Assembly: GCF_018847975.1 (NCBI RefSeq)
Contig: NZ_CP072597.1
Coordinates: forward strand, 4,193,001 to 4,257,000
Source of the DNA: Lysobacter sp. K5869
Lineage (GTDB): Bacteria; Pseudomonadota; Gammaproteobacteria; Xanthomonadales; Xanthomonadaceae
Direction of reading: 5' to 3'
Length of the DNA stretch: 64,000 nt
Under the pieces are notes generated by a model. It saw only the letters and a program-made list of their open reading frames with translations. It was not told the origin of the DNA and did not search any database. The translations under genes and the position numbers were made by a program. Below, one piece after another: positions 40,105 to 49,948 of this stretch (position 1 is its first letter; each line of letters starts with the position of its first letter).

Positions 40105-42422
40105 AGGCCTTGGTTGCGCTTGGCGCGCTTCAATCCGAACAGGACCAGCAGGCATGCGGCGAACAGCGAGACCAGGCTCGCTGCGACGCCCTTGATCAGG
40201 CGCGAGTCGTGATAGGCGACCGCGACCTGGCGCGCGCCGGCCGGCACCGGCACGCCGATCTGGTTGTAGTTGACGCGCACCGCGGCGGCGCGCTTGCCGT
40301 CGACGACGGCCTTCCAGTTGCGCGAGTAGTTGTCGCCGACCACGAGCATCAACGGATGCGCGGTCGGCGCCTGGAACGTCACCGAGAACGCGTCGTCGCC
40401 GGTGGCATCGGTCTTGTGCGCGGGAATGCCGCCGGCGCTGGCGAACTGCAGTTCCGGCCGTTCGACCAGCGCGGCCGAACGCGCCTGGAAGCCGCGGCCG
40501 TCGGGCAGCGTCGAGGTCTTCAGGGCCTTCAGCGCGCCGGAATCGTCCGCGTAGACGGTTTCGGCGACTAAACGCACCCGCGGCAAGCTGCGGGTATTGA
40601 GCAACAGCGCGCCGGCGCCGGACGACAACGGCGTCCAGCGCCGCGCCGAATCGGGCGAGTCCAGCGCCGCCCCCGGCGGCTGGGCGTGGGCGATGTACGG
40701 CTCGACGACCGACACCCCGTAGATGTCCAGCACCTGATTGCCGTCGTCCAGCACGTCCGGGCGGGTCCAGCCGCCCGTGGTGGTGCCGGCGAGTTCGGCG
40801 AAGCGCGAGTTGAGCAGCGGCCCGTACCAGTTGAGCGAGGGCACTTCGGCCGCGCGGACGGTGTCCGGCGACAGGTGTGGGCTCTCCCACCCCGACAGGG
40901 TCAGCAGGCGGCCGTCGGTGCGCGCGAGAATTCCCTTGACCTTGGCGACCGCATTGGTCTGCTCGACCGACGCCGGCCCCGCATAGGCGTTGGCCCAGGT
41001 GGCATGGCGCGAGAGGAACAGCAGCTCGGCGGCGATCAACGCGATCGGCACCCACACCAGCGGCGCGCGGGCGCGCCCCCATTGCGTGCGCAAGGCGAAG
41101 ATCGACACGCCGATGGCCGCCAGGACCGCAATCTGGACCAGCGGCTTGCCTTGGAACAGATCGGCGGCGCCGACCTTGCCCTGCAAATGCGGGCTCAGGG
41201 CGATCGTCGCCAGCACGGCCGGCACCACCAGCCACGGCAGGAACGAGGACGCGGCGCCGCCGCGCACCGCCGGGCGCTCGTCGCGCAACTGCGCCAGCGC
41301 GATGCAGGCCAACTGCAGCGCGAACAGCGACGAGACCACCTGCCAGCGGCCCCAGGCGCGGAACATCGACACGACCGGCACGTCCACCAGCACCTGCGCG
41401 GCGCCCGGCAGCGACGGCGCCAGCGCCAGCAGCAGCGAGGCGATCAGGCCGAGCAGGATCTTGCGCTTGGTCGGGTCCGCCCAGAATCCGCGCAGGCCCA
41501 CGACCACCAGCGAGAAAATGCCGACGCCCACGTAGGCGATGTTCTCGCTCCAACTGTTGGTCGCGTCGGTGCCGACGTAGGAGGTGACCACGCCGGCATC
41601 CCAGTAACCGCCGGCCAGGAACGGGAACACGTCCAGCCCCAGCTCGAACGGCCGCAGGCTGAACTGGCGCAGCAAGTCGGCGGTCATGGTGTTGCGGGTC
41701 GACTCGCCGACGAAGCGCGCGGCCGGGATCAGGAACACGGCGCTCAGCCCCAGCCCGAGCACCACGCCGACGCCCGCCTTCGCGTAGGTGACGATCCAGT
41801 CCTTCCACCCGGCGCCGATCGGCGCGGCCATCAACGCCGAGGCCGCCAGGGCGTAGACCGTCGCCTGCGGATGGCCGGCCAGCAGCGACAGCGCCGTCGA
41901 GCCGCCCAGCAGTGCGACCCACAGCGCCCAATCGGCGCGGCGCTGCGCCAGCTTCAGGCAGGCGTACACCATCCACGGCGCGTAGGCCGCGGCGTGCAGC
42001 ATCGAGGTGTGGCCGACGTGGGCGATGAAGAAGCCCAGCCCCGGCGCGGCGACGGCGGCGAGCGCCGTCGCGGGGCGCGAGCGGGTCAGTTCCCAGGCCA
42101 AGGCCGCGTTGCCGACGGCGAAGATCAGCGGAGCGGTCAGGGAGAAGTAGTCGAATGCCTCGCGGGTCGCCGGGAACAGGTAGCGCAAGGGATAGAACGA
42201 CATCGAGTTCGGATCCGCGTACAGCGGCCATCCGCCCAGATACAGATCGCTCCAGCCGAACACGCTTTCGAAGAACTGCGCGAACTGGCCGTCCGAGGTG
42301 GCGTTCACCTGGCTGGACAGGTACGGGAAATAGACCGCGGCGACGGCCGCGAAAGACAGCAGGACCACGCTCAACAGGCGGCGCAGGGCGTGCGTGTTTT
42401 GGGTCCCGAGGGAAAGGGGCAT
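40101..42422 (-). CDS. YfhO-like multi-pass membrane protein
   Basis: A 773-residue protein with about 12 transmembrane helices in the first 490 residues and a large extracytoplasmic C-terminal domain, then a final helix (VSLFAACLLVLFGL) and a basic end. The pattern, including the FAQFFESVFGWSDLY loop, FLAGGYWD and RAWGRWQV segments, fits the YfhO family. YfhO proteins of Gram-positive bacteria are needed to glycosylate lipoteichoic acid with a partner GtrB-like enzyme, and here such an enzyme is the next gene. A glycosyl transfer to a periplasmic acceptor is therefore likely. ATG at 42422 was preferred over a TTG six codons earlier. Confidence 0.85.
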   Translation of the reverse strand: MPLSLGTQNTHALRRLLSVVLLSFAAVAAVYFPYLSSQVNATSDGQFAQFFESVFGWSDLYLGGWPLYADPNSMSFYPLRYLFPATREAFDYFSLTAPLIFAVGNAALAWELTRSRPATALAAVAAPGLGFFIAHVGHTSMLHAAAYAPWMVYACLKLAQRRADWALWVALLGGSTALSLLAGHPQATVYALAASALMAAPIGAGWKDWIVTYAKAGVGVVLGLGLSAVFLIPAARFVGESTRNTMTADLLRQFSLRPFELGLDVFPFLAGGYWDAGVVTSYVGTDATNSWSENIAYVGVGIFSLVVVGLRGFWADPTKRKILLGLIASLLLALAPSLPGAAQVLVDVPVVSMFRAWGRWQVVSSLFALQLACIALAQLRDERPAVRGGAASSFLPWLVVPAVLATIALSPHLQGKVGAADLFQGKPLVQIAVLAAIGVSIFALRTQWGRARAPLVWVPIALIAAELLFLSRHATWANAYAGPASVEQTNAVAKVKGILARTDGRLLTLSGWESPHLSPDTVRAAEVPSLNWYGPLLNSRFAELAGTTTGGWTRPDVLDDGNQVLDIYGVSVVEPYIAHAQPPGAALDSPDSARRWTPLSSGAGALLLNTRSLPRVRLVAETVYADDSGALKALKTSTLPDGRGFQARSAALVERPELQFASAGGIPAHKTDATGDDAFSVTFQAPTAHPLMLVVGDNYSRNWKAVVDGKRAAAVRVNYNQIGVPVPAGARQVAVAYHDSRLIKGVAASLVSLFAACLLVLFGLKRAKRNQGL

Positions 42423-42890
42423 CGTTCGATCCGTACGCAAATAGGCGCGATTGACCTAGCCGGACGCGCGCCGTTGTCCTGTTCCGCGGAGTGCGGACCG
42501 CCCCGGCCCGCACCCGGCCTCGCGACGCGCGCCGCTCGATCCGGCCCGCGCCCGGCGCCGGAGCCGGCGTCGCACGCATCGGCGCGCGGCGCCAATCGCA
42601 TGTACTTAGCGAGTCAAAAGACAACGCAAAGAGTGCAAGCGGACTAGTCTAACGTGTGCCTAACAAGTAGTTAAGGGCACGCCAGAGCCCCGTTCACGAC
42701 GCTGTACGGGGCGGCTGTGGGAGCCGCCCCGGGGCTTGGCCGCGGGGCCGGCGACGGCGCCGGAACCGGACGCCCGTCGAGCGAAAGCGCCGGCGCGGAC
42801 CGGCGCCAGGAGCGACGCCGATCGCGGTTTGCCCCGGTCCGGCAGCGCGCCCGACCGGCGGCCGCGGCGGACGCGCCGGGCGCAGCAACG
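42423..42890. other. Intergenic region upstream of the YfhO operon
   Basis: No gene seen. A relatively AT-rich patch at 42600-42680 is the likely promoter region for the minus-strand operon. A perfect hairpin with ggggcggct arms (42708-42716 and 42722-42730, 5-base loop) lies within it, and the remainder is GC-rich with no other recognised signal. Confidence 0.5.
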
Positions 42891-42918
42891 AAAAAAGCCG
42901 GCGCAAGCCGGCTTTTTC
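42891..42918 (-). terminator. Rho-independent terminator of the MFS transporter gene
   Basis: The sequence aaaaagccggc-gcaa-gccggcttttt is a perfect stem with a GNRA-type loop and T-runs on both strands. It starts 23 bases after the stop of the MFS gene at 42941 (minus strand) and would terminate that transcript; the symmetric form could also act on the plus strand. Confidence 0.88.
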
Positions 42919-42940
42919 GGGTCTCGGACGCGGCCGCAGA

Positions 42941-44263
42941 TCAGCTGCGCAGCTTGAGCATCCGGTTCACGCCCAACGCCACCATCGTGCACACCGCGCC
43001 CGACAGCAGGTAGACGCCGACGAAGGCCAGGCCGAAGTGCGCGCACAGGCCCAGCGCCACCAGCGGCGCGAACGCCGCGCCGATCAGCCAGGCCAGATCC
43101 GAGGTCAGCGCGGCACCGGTGTAGCGGTACTTGGCGCCGAAGTTGGCGGTCACCGAGCCGGCGGCCTGACCGTAGGACAGGCCGAGCAGGACGAAGCCGA
43201 CCAGGATGAAGACGTCCTGGCCGACCCGGCCCGAACCCAGCAGGGTCGGCGCGAAGCCGCTGAACATCGCGATCGCCGCGGCCAGCGCGGCCAGGGTGCG
43301 CGGACGGCCGAAGGTGTCGGCGATCCAGCCCGAGGCGACGACCGCGCCGGCGGCCAAGGTCGCGCCGATGATCTGCACGATCAGGAACTGGGTGACCGAC
43401 TGATCGGAGTACAGCACGATCCACGACAGCGGGAAGATCGTGACGATGTGGAACAGCGCGTAGCTGGCCAGCGCGGCGAACGCGCCGATGACGACGTGGC
43501 GGCCCTTGGCGCCGAACAGCTCCAGCACCGGCGTCGGCTCGAGCTGCTGCTCGCCGAGCTCGCGCTCGTACTCGTGGGTCACGACCAGACGCAGGCGCGC
43601 GAACAGCGCCACCACGTTCAGCGCGAACGCGGCGAAGAACGGATAGCGCCAGCCCCATTCGAGGAAGTCGGCGCGCGACAGCGCGGTGCTCAGATAAGCG
43701 AACAAAGCCGCGGCGATGATGAAGCCGACCGGTGCGCCGAGCTGACCGAGCATCGCGTACCAGCCGCGGCGTTCCTTCGGCGCGTTGAGCGCCAGCAGCG
43801 ACGGCAGGCCGTCCCAGCTGCCGCCCAGGGCGATGCCCTGGCCGAGGCGGAACACCGACAACAGCACCAGCGACAACGCGCCGATCTTGGCGAAGCCCGG
43901 CAGGAAGGCGATGCCGGCGGTGCAGGTGCCGAGCAGGAACAGCGCGATGGTGAGCTTGGTGCTGCGGTCCCAGCGGCGCTGGATCCACATGAACAACACG
44001 GTGCCGAACGGACGCGAGATGAAGGCCAGCGCGAAGATCGCGAACGACCACAGCGTGCCTTCGAGCTTGCCCAGGTGCGGGAAGAACACCGACGGGAACA
44101 CCAGCGCCGAGGCGATGCCGTACACGAAGAAGTCGAAGTATTCCGAAGCGCGGCCGATGATCACGCCGACCGCGATGTCGCCCGGCGCGACTTCGGCGTG
44201 CGAGTCGGTGCCGTGCACCGAAACGGTCATGGAATCGGGATTTGCATGATTGGGCGTTTGCAT
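42941..44263 (-). CDS. MFS transporter, metabolite:H+ symporter type
   Basis: A 440-residue transporter with 12 predicted helices. It has the features of the sugar/metabolite symporter group (ShiA, KgtP, ProP): a long N-terminal region then GVIIGRASEYFDFFVYG, FISRPFGTVLFMWIQRRWDRS between helices 2 and 3, RLGQGIALGGSWDG, and SGWIADTFGRPR in the second half. It imports an organic acid or similar compound with protons; the substrate is not predictable. Starts at 44344, 44263 or 44230 are all possible; 44263 gives a moderate cytoplasmic tail. A clear terminator follows. Confidence 0.88.
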   Translation of the reverse strand: MQTPNHANPDSMTVSVHGTDSHAEVAPGDIAVGVIIGRASEYFDFFVYGIASALVFPSVFFPHLGKLEGTLWSFAIFALAFISRPFGTVLFMWIQRRWDRSTKLTIALFLLGTCTAGIAFLPGFAKIGALSLVLLSVFRLGQGIALGGSWDGLPSLLALNAPKERRGWYAMLGQLGAPVGFIIAAALFAYLSTALSRADFLEWGWRYPFFAAFALNVVALFARLRLVVTHEYERELGEQQLEPTPVLELFGAKGRHVVIGAFAALASYALFHIVTIFPLSWIVLYSDQSVTQFLIVQIIGATLAAGAVVASGWIADTFGRPRTLAALAAAIAMFSGFAPTLLGSGRVGQDVFILVGFVLLGLSYGQAAGSVTANFGAKYRYTGAALTSDLAWLIGAAFAPLVALGLCAHFGLAFVGVYLLSGAVCTMVALGVNRMLKLRS

Positions 44264-44655
44264 CGTCGGTTGGAGCTCGGTGCGTGGTGCGAAGGGCGTC
44301 GCGGGGCGCGCGGCGGCTGTGCCGGAACGGGCGGAATCGTTCATCCGTCCGTGCCGATACGATACTCCTGGCCGCGACGCCGCGCCGTTCGCGAAACGGC
44401 GGAAACTCCCGACGAGCGGGCGCTGGCGCCCGAAACCCCTGGATTTTCCGTATTTCGCGCCGCACAGTCCGCGGCCGAACGCGGCAAATTCCGCGCATGG
44501 GCCAGCGCCCCGAAGACCGGGACGGCGTAAGCTTCCCACCCGGATTGCTGCACTGCCATAGGACAAAACGTCCAATCGTCCCGTCCGTCGCTGCGGCGCA
44601 CAATTGCGCGGTCGCCGCGAGCCTCGCGGCCTTGTCGTGCTTAAGCGTCAGGTTG

Positions 44656-45705
44656 ATGAACGCAATCAAGTCCCTCCTCCGTCCCCTGCTCCTGCTCGGC
44701 GCGCTGCTGCCGCTGGCGGGCTGCAATACGCTCCTTCTGAACGCGCCCGGCGACGTGGCCCGCCAGCAAGGCGATCTGATCATCGTCTCCACCGTGCTGA
44801 TGCTGTTGATCATCGTGCCGGTGATCGCGCTGACCCTGTTCTTCGCGTGGCGCTACCGCGCCTCGAACACGAAGGCGACCTACAAGCCCGACTGGGATCA
44901 CTCGACCCAGCTCGAGCTGCTGATCTGGGCCGCGCCGCTGCTGATCATCATCGTGCTCGGCGCGATCACCTGGGTCAGCACCCACACCCTCGATCCCTAC
45001 CGCCCGCTCGACCGGATCAAGGCCGGCCAGCCGGTCGCCGCCGACGTCAAGCCGCTGGAGATCGAAGTGGTGGCGCTGGATTGGAAGTGGCTGTTCCTCT
45101 ATCCCGAGCAGAACATCGCCACGATCAACGAGATCGCCGCGCCGATCGACCGTCCGATCAAGTTCAAGATCACCGCGTCCTCGGTGATGAACTCGTTCTA
45201 CATTCCCGCGCTGGCCGGCCAGATCTACGCGATGCCGGGCATGGAAACGCAGCTGCACGCGGTGATGAACCACCCGGGCGAGTACGAGGGCTTCTCCGCC
45301 AACTACAGCGGCGCCGGCTTCTCGCACATGCGCTTCAAGTTCCACGGCATGGATCAGGCCGGCTTCGATAAGTGGGTCGAGAGCAACCGCGCCAGCGGCC
45401 AGACCCTGGAACGCGCCGGTTATCTCGAACTGGAGAAGCCGAGCGAGAAGGAACCGGTGCGCCGCTACGCCGCGGTCGCTCCGGGCCTGTATAAGGCCAT
45501 CCTCAACCGCTGCGTCGACTCGTCGAAGATGTGCATGGACGAGATGATGATGATCGACGCGCAAGGCGGCCTGGGCAACAGCGCCAACGCGCTGGCCCCG
45601 CGCCGCCGCGGCGACCTGCGCGGCGGCCCGGTGGTGGCCTCGGCGATGTGCGTCACCGAGCCGTCGGCCACCCCGAGCTGGGGCGTCGCCACCCTGGCCC
45701 CCTGA
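44656..45705 (+). CDS. cyoA: Cytochrome bo3 ubiquinol oxidase subunit II
   Basis: A 349-residue lipoprotein subunit: signal with lipobox LAGC (Cys23), two transmembrane helices (about 42-62 and 88-108), then a periplasmic cupredoxin domain. It lacks the cysteine and histidine CuA ligands, which marks a quinol and not a cytochrome c oxidase. ALDWKWLFLYPEQ, SSVMNSFYIPALAGQIYAMPGM and SGAGFSHMRF are typical CyoA segments. First of four cyo genes; it supports proton-pumping respiration at high oxygen. Confidence 0.96.
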   Translation: MNAIKSLLRPLLLLGALLPLAGCNTLLLNAPGDVARQQGDLIIVSTVLMLLIIVPVIALTLFFAWRYRASNTKATYKPDWDHSTQLELLIWAAPLLIIIVLGAITWVSTHTLDPYRPLDRIKAGQPVAADVKPLEIEVVALDWKWLFLYPEQNIATINEIAAPIDRPIKFKITASSVMNSFYIPALAGQIYAMPGMETQLHAVMNHPGEYEGFSANYSGAGFSHMRFKFHGMDQAGFDKWVESNRASGQTLERAGYLELEKPSEKEPVRRYAAVAPGLYKAILNRCVDSSKMCMDEMMMIDAQGGLGNSANALAPRRRGDLRGGPVVASAMCVTEPSATPSWGVATLAP

Positions 45706-45773
45706 GCGTTTAGCGCAAGCATTCAACCGCGCGCCCAGCGCGCGCAGGTCCGTACGCGGACTTCGGAGCGAAG

Positions 45774-47780
45774 ATGTCTGACCAATCCAACCTCGCCAAG
45801 CTGATCTTCGGCCGGCTCTCGTGGGAATCGATCCCGCTGCACGAGCCGATCCTGCTCGGCACTTTCGCCATGGTCGCGCTCGGCGGCATCGCCGTGCTCG
45901 GCCTGCTGACGCGCTACAAGCTCTGGGGCTATCTCTGGAACGAGTGGTTCACCAGCATCGACCACAAGAAGATCGGCATCATGTACATCGTGCTGGGGCT
46001 GGTCATGCTCCTGCGCGGCTTCGCCGACGCGATCATGATGCGCATGCAGCAGGCGATGGCCTTCGGCGACAACGCCGGCTTCCTGCCGCCGCACCACTAC
46101 GACCAGATCTTCACCGCCCACGGCGTGATCATGATCTTCTTCGTGGCGATGCCGCTGGTGACGGGCTTCATGAACTACGTGGTGCCGCTGCAGATCGGCG
46201 CGCGCGACGTGGCCTTCCCGTTCCTCAACAACTTCAGCTTCTGGATGACCGCCTGCGGCGCGGGCCTGGTGATGGTCTCGCTGTTCGTCGGCGAGTTCTC
46301 CACCGCCGGCTGGCTGGCGTACCCGCCGCTGTCGGGCATCGCCTACAGTCCCAGCGTCGGCGTCGACTACTACATATGGGCGCTGCAGATCGCCGGCGTC
46401 GGCACCTTGCTATCGGGCGTCAACCTGATCGCGACCATCGTCAAGATGCGCGCGCCGGGCATGGGCCTGATGAAGATGCCGGTGTTCACCTGGACCTCGC
46501 TGTGCACCAACGTGCTGATCGTGGCAGCGTTCCCGGTGCTGACCGCGGTGCTGGTGCTGCTCTCGCTCGACCGCTACGCGGGCACCAACTTCTTCACGAA
46601 CGATCTGGGCGGCAACCCCATGATGTACGTGAACCTGATCTGGATCTGGGGCCACCCGGAGGTCTACATCCTGATCCTGCCCTGCTTCGGCATCTTCTCC
46701 GAGATCGTCTCCACCTACAGCGGCAAGCGCCTGTTCGGCTACGCCTCGATGGTGTACGCGACCGTGGTGATCACGATCCTGTCCTACCTGGTGTGGCTGC
46801 ACCACTTCTTCACCATGGGTTCGGGCGCGAGCGTCAACTCGTTCTTCGGCATCACCACGATGATCATCTCGATCCCGACGGGCGCGAAGATCTTCAACTG
46901 GCTGTTCACCATGTACCGCGGCCGCATCCGCTTCGACGTGCCGATGCTGTGGACGGTGGGCTTCATGGTCACCTTCGTCATCGGCGGCATGACCGGCGTG
47001 CTGCTGGCGGTCCCGCCGGCCGACTTCGTCCTGCACAACAGCCTGTTCCTGATCGCGCACTTCCATAACGTGATCATCGGCGGCGTGCTGTTCGGCCTGT
47101 TCGCCGGCATCAACTTCTGGTGGCCCAAGGCCTTCGGCTTCAAGCTCGATCCGTTCTGGGGCAAGTGCTCGTTCTGGTTCTGGCAGATCGGCTTCTTCTT
47201 CGCCTTCATGCCGCTGTACGTGCTCGGCCTGATGGGCGTGACCCGCCGCATGAGCCACTTCGACGACCCGTCGATCCAGATCTGGTTCATCATCGCCGCC
47301 TTCGGCGCCGGCCTGATCGCGCTGGGCATCGCCAGCTTCCTGGTCCAGGTGTTCGTCAGCATCCGCAACCGCGACAAGCTGCGCGACCAGACCGGCGACC
47401 CGTGGCAGGGCCGCACCCTGGAGTGGTCGACGTCCTCGCCGCCGCCGGCCTACAACTTCGCCTTCACCCCGGTCGTGCACGACAACGACGCCTGGCACGA
47501 CATGAAGCAACGCGGCTTCCAGCGTCCGACCTCGGGCTTCATCGCGATCCACATGCCCAAGAACACCGCCGCCGGCCTGATCATCGCCCTGCTCAGCACC
47601 GTCTGCGCGTTCGCCATGATCTGGCAGATGTGGCTGGTGGCCGGCGTGTCCTTCGTCGCCATGCTGGTCGCGACCATCGTCCACACCTTCAACTACAAGC
47701 GCGACTTCTACATCCCGGCGGACGAAGTGACCGCCACGGAAGACCAGCGCACGCAACAACTGGCCGCCGCCCATGTCTGA
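45774..47780 (+). CDS. cyoB: Cytochrome bo3 ubiquinol oxidase subunit I
   Basis: A 668-residue catalytic subunit with about 15 helices. The metal ligands are all present: low-spin heme His in FTAHGVIM, CuB ligands in IWGHPEVYI (His cross-linked to Tyr) and WLHHFFTMG, and the high-spin heme and low-spin heme pair in [11 protein letters not shown]-terminal [14 protein letters not shown] is conserved. It reduces O2 to water with electrons from ubiquinol. The start lies 68 bases after cyoA and its end overlaps cyoC by 8 bases. Confidence 0.97.
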   Translation: MSDQSNLAKLIFGRLSWESIPLHEPILLGTFAMVALGGIAVLGLLTRYKLWGYLWNEWFTSIDHKKIGIMYIVLGLVMLLRGFADAIMMRMQQAMAFGDNAGFLPPHHYDQIFTAHGVIMIFFVAMPLVTGFMNYVVPLQIGARDVAFPFLNNFSFWMTACGAGLVMVSLFVGEFSTAGWLAYPPLSGIAYSPSVGVDYYIWALQIAGVGTLLSGVNLIATIVKMRAPGMGLMKMPVFTWTSLCTNVLIVAAFPVLTAVLVLLSLDRYAGTNFFTNDLGGNPMMYVNLIWIWGHPEVYILILPCFGIFSEIVSTYSGKRLFGYASMVYATVVITILSYLVWLHHFFTMGSGASVNSFFGITTMIISIPTGAKIFNWLFTMYRGRIRFDVPMLWTVGFMVTFVIGGMTGVLLAVPPADFVLHNSLFLIAHFHNVIIGGVLFGLFAGINFWWPKAFGFKLDPFWGKCSFWFWQIGFFFAFMPLYVLGLMGVTRRMSHFDDPSIQIWFIIAAFGAGLIALGIASFLVQVFVSIRNRDKLRDQTGDPWQGRTLEWSTSSPPPAYNFAFTPVVHDNDAWHDMKQRGFQRPTSGFIAIHMPKNTAAGLIIALLSTVCAFAMIWQMWLVAGVSFVAMLVATIVHTFNYKRDFYIPADEVTATEDQRTQQLAAAHV

Positions 47781-48420
47781 CGCCACCGCCATCCTGACCC
47801 AAGCCCAGGCGCAGCCGCCCTCCTCGGCCGCGCACTTCCTCGACCTCAAGGGCAAGCACCATCCGCAGAACGGAACCCTGCTCGGGTTCTGGCTCTACCT
47901 GATGAGCGACTGCCTGGTGTTCGCGGTGCTGTTCGCCACCTACGGCGTGCTCGGCCGCAGCTACGCGGCCGGCCCGTCGGGCGCGGATCTGTTCGACCTG
48001 CAGTTGGTGGCGATCAACACCTCGATGCTGCTGCTGTCGTCGATCACCTACGGCTTCGCGATGATCGCGATGACCAAGCGCAAGCTGGCCGCGGTGCAAG
48101 GCTGGCTGGCGATCACCGGCCTGTTCGGCCTGGCCTTCATCGGCCTGGAACTGTACGAGTTCGCCCACCTGATCCACGAGGGCGCCGGCCCGCAGCGCAG
48201 CGCGTTCCTGTCGTCGTTCTTCGCTCTCGTCGCCACCCACGGCCTGCACGTCACCTTCGGCATCGTCTGGCTGGTGGTGCTGATGACCCAGCTGAGCAAG
48301 CACGGGCTCACCGCCGCCAACCGCCGCCGTCTGCTGTGCCTGTCGATGTTCTGGCACTTCCTCGACGTCGTCTGGATCGGCGTCTTCACCTTCGTCTACC
48401 TGATGGGAGTGCTGCCGTGA
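47773..48420 (+). CDS. cyoC: Cytochrome bo3 ubiquinol oxidase subunit III
   Basis: A 215-residue subunit with five helices, as in quinol oxidase subunit III (shorter than the seven-helix form of aa3 oxidases). [24 protein letters not shown], the [26 protein letters not shown] segment and terminal [20 protein letters not shown] are typical. It overlaps cyoB by 8 bases and cyoD by 4 (GTGA), so translation is coupled. Confidence 0.95.
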   Translation: MSDATAILTQAQAQPPSSAAHFLDLKGKHHPQNGTLLGFWLYLMSDCLVFAVLFATYGVLGRSYAAGPSGADLFDLQLVAINTSMLLLSSITYGFAMIAMTKRKLAAVQGWLAITGLFGLAFIGLELYEFAHLIHEGAGPQRSAFLSSFFALVATHGLHVTFGIVWLVVLMTQLSKHGLTAANRRRLLCLSMFWHFLDVVWIGVFTFVYLMGVLP

Positions 48421-48818
48421 CCCAGTCCGCGCACCACGACAACGCACACGATCACGCTCACGACGACCACGGTCACGACGAGCACGACGACTACCACGGC
48501 ACCGTCAAGGGCTACACCATCGGCTTCCTGCTGTCGGTGGTGCTGACCGCGATCCCGTTCTGGCTGGTCATGGCCAAGGTGATCCCGTCCTCGGGCGCGA
48601 CCGCGGCGGTGATCCTCGGCTTCGCCGTCGTACAGATCGTCGTGCACATGGTCTACTTCCTGCACATGAACACGAAGTCGGAAGGCGGCTGGAACATGCT
48701 GGCGCTGATCTTCACCCTGGTGATCGTGGTGATCACCCTGGCCGGTTCCTTGTGGGTCATGCATCACTTGAACGTCAACATGATGCCGATGCCGCATGAG
48801 ATGCGGAATATGCCGTAA
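48417..48818 (+). CDS. cyoD: Cytochrome bo3 ubiquinol oxidase subunit IV with His/Asp-rich N-terminus
   Basis: A 133-residue subunit with three helices, conserved [36 protein letters not shown] and a final helix. The GTG start overlaps the cyoC stop. Before the first helix the protein carries an unusual tail, residues 4-28, in which about eight His and nine Asp are interspersed (for example [15 protein letters not shown]). The typical CyoD tail is shorter and not His-rich. It faces the cytoplasm by analogy and could bind Cu or Zn. Confidence 0.93.
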   Translation: MTQSAHHDNAHDHAHDDHGHDEHDDYHGTVKGYTIGFLLSVVLTAIPFWLVMAKVIPSSGATAAVILGFAVVQIVVHMVYFLHMNTKSEGGWNMLALIFTLVIVVITLAGSLWVMHHLNVNMMPMPHEMRNMP

Positions 48819-48918
48819 GGGCGGGGAAAGAAGGGAATCGGGATTGGGGAACCGGGGTTCTGCCGGTCTCGGTCTTTCGGCGGCGGGTGCGGTTTCGCGC
48901 TCGCCGCGCCTTGCCAGC

Positions 48919-48957
48919 ACGTCGTCCCCGCGAACGCGGGGACCCAAAGACTTCAGC
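48919..48957. repeat. Short palindromic repeat of the CCCGCGAACGCGGG type
   Basis: A hairpin ccccgcg-aa-cgcgggg at 48926-48941 with flanks gtcgt and gacccaaag. It matches a dispersed intergenic repeat family (forms like TCCCCGCGAACGCGGGGACCC) widespread in proteobacteria. It lies between cyoD and the SURF1 gene and may give partial termination or transcript processing there. Confidence 0.7.
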
Positions 48958-49091
48958 CGGCCGTTTTCCGGCGCCTGCGCGCTCGTCGCGCGGTTGCTGC
49001 CCCGCCCCGGTCCACGCGTGGCCATCGTTCCCGCGCGACCGGCTCGCCCCACTCGTCTTCGCTTCTCTCGTCTTCAGCACGAGGCCCGCTC

Positions 49092-49853
49092 ATGGCGACC
49101 CGCGTCAAAGCGCCGCGCAGTTCCTTCGTCCTCGGCCTGATCGGCGCCGTGTTCCTGGCGCTGTTCGCCGGCCTGATCGCGCTCGGCGCGTGGCAGGTGC
49201 AGCGGCTGGGCTGGAAACGCGATCTGATCCAGCGCGTGGAATCGCGCGTGCACGCCGAACCCGGCGCCGCGCCGGGGCCCGCGCAGTGGCCCGGCGTGAG
49301 CGCCGCGAACGACGAATACCGCCGCGTGCGGCTGCGCGGCGAGTACCTGCCCGGCGCCGACACCCGGGTGCAGGCGGTGACCGAGCTCGGCCCCGGCTTC
49401 TGGCTGCTGACGCCGCTGCGCACCGACGCCGGCTACACCGTGCTGATCAACCGCGGCTACGTGCCCGACGCGCGCACCGCAGCGGCGGCGCCGGCGCCGT
49501 CCGGCCCGGTCGAGGTCGCCGGCCTGCTGCGGCTCAGCGAACCCGGCGGCGGCTTCCTGCGCAAGAACCAGCCGGCGCAAGCGCGCTGGTTCTCGCGCGA
49601 TGTGGCCGCGATCGCCGCCGCGCATAAGCTCGGCGCCGTCGCCCCTTACTTCATCGACGCCGAGCGCGCCGCGCCCCTGCCCGGCGACCTGCGCACCGCG
49701 CCGCAATGGCCGGTCGGCGGGCTCACGGTGATAAAATTCCCCAACAATCATTTGCAGTACGCACTGACCTGGTTCGCGCTGGCGCTGATGGTGGCGTGGG
49801 CGGCCTGGCGGGTGTGGCGGGAAGAAGCCCGGCGCCGCGCGGCGGCCGTCTGA
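49092..49853 (+). CDS. SURF1 family oxidase assembly protein
   Basis: A 253-residue SURF1 (Shy1/COX assembly) protein with an N-terminal helix (about 13-36, ending GAWQVQRLGWKRDL) and a C-terminal helix (LQYALTWFALALMVAWAAW), separated by a periplasmic domain with FWLLTPLRT, VLINRGYVP and PFFID-type PYFIDAE. SURF1 helps insert heme into subunit I. It lies downstream of cyoD on the same strand with a 273-base gap holding a hairpin repeat, then regBA, so it probably belongs to the same functional unit. Confidence 0.93.
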   Translation: MATRVKAPRSSFVLGLIGAVFLALFAGLIALGAWQVQRLGWKRDLIQRVESRVHAEPGAAPGPAQWPGVSAANDEYRRVRLRGEYLPGADTRVQAVTELGPGFWLLTPLRTDAGYTVLINRGYVPDARTAAAAPAPSGPVEVAGLLRLSEPGGGFLRKNQPAQARWFSRDVAAIAAAHKLGAVAPYFIDAERAAPLPGDLRTAPQWPVGGLTVIKFPNNHLQYALTWFALALMVAWAAWRVWREEARRRAAAV

Positions 49854-49948
49854 CGCCGACGCAAAACCCGACCGCCTCCCTTCGCTCTCGCCGCCACGCC
49901 GTGCTTTACTCGTTGCTCACTCCTCTCCACTCGCTCCTGCCCAAACGC

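Noticed and set aside
45465..45722. Small minus-strand frame inside the end of cyoA
   Set aside because: Fully antisense to cyoA, whose C-terminus is conserved; no sign of a separate gene.
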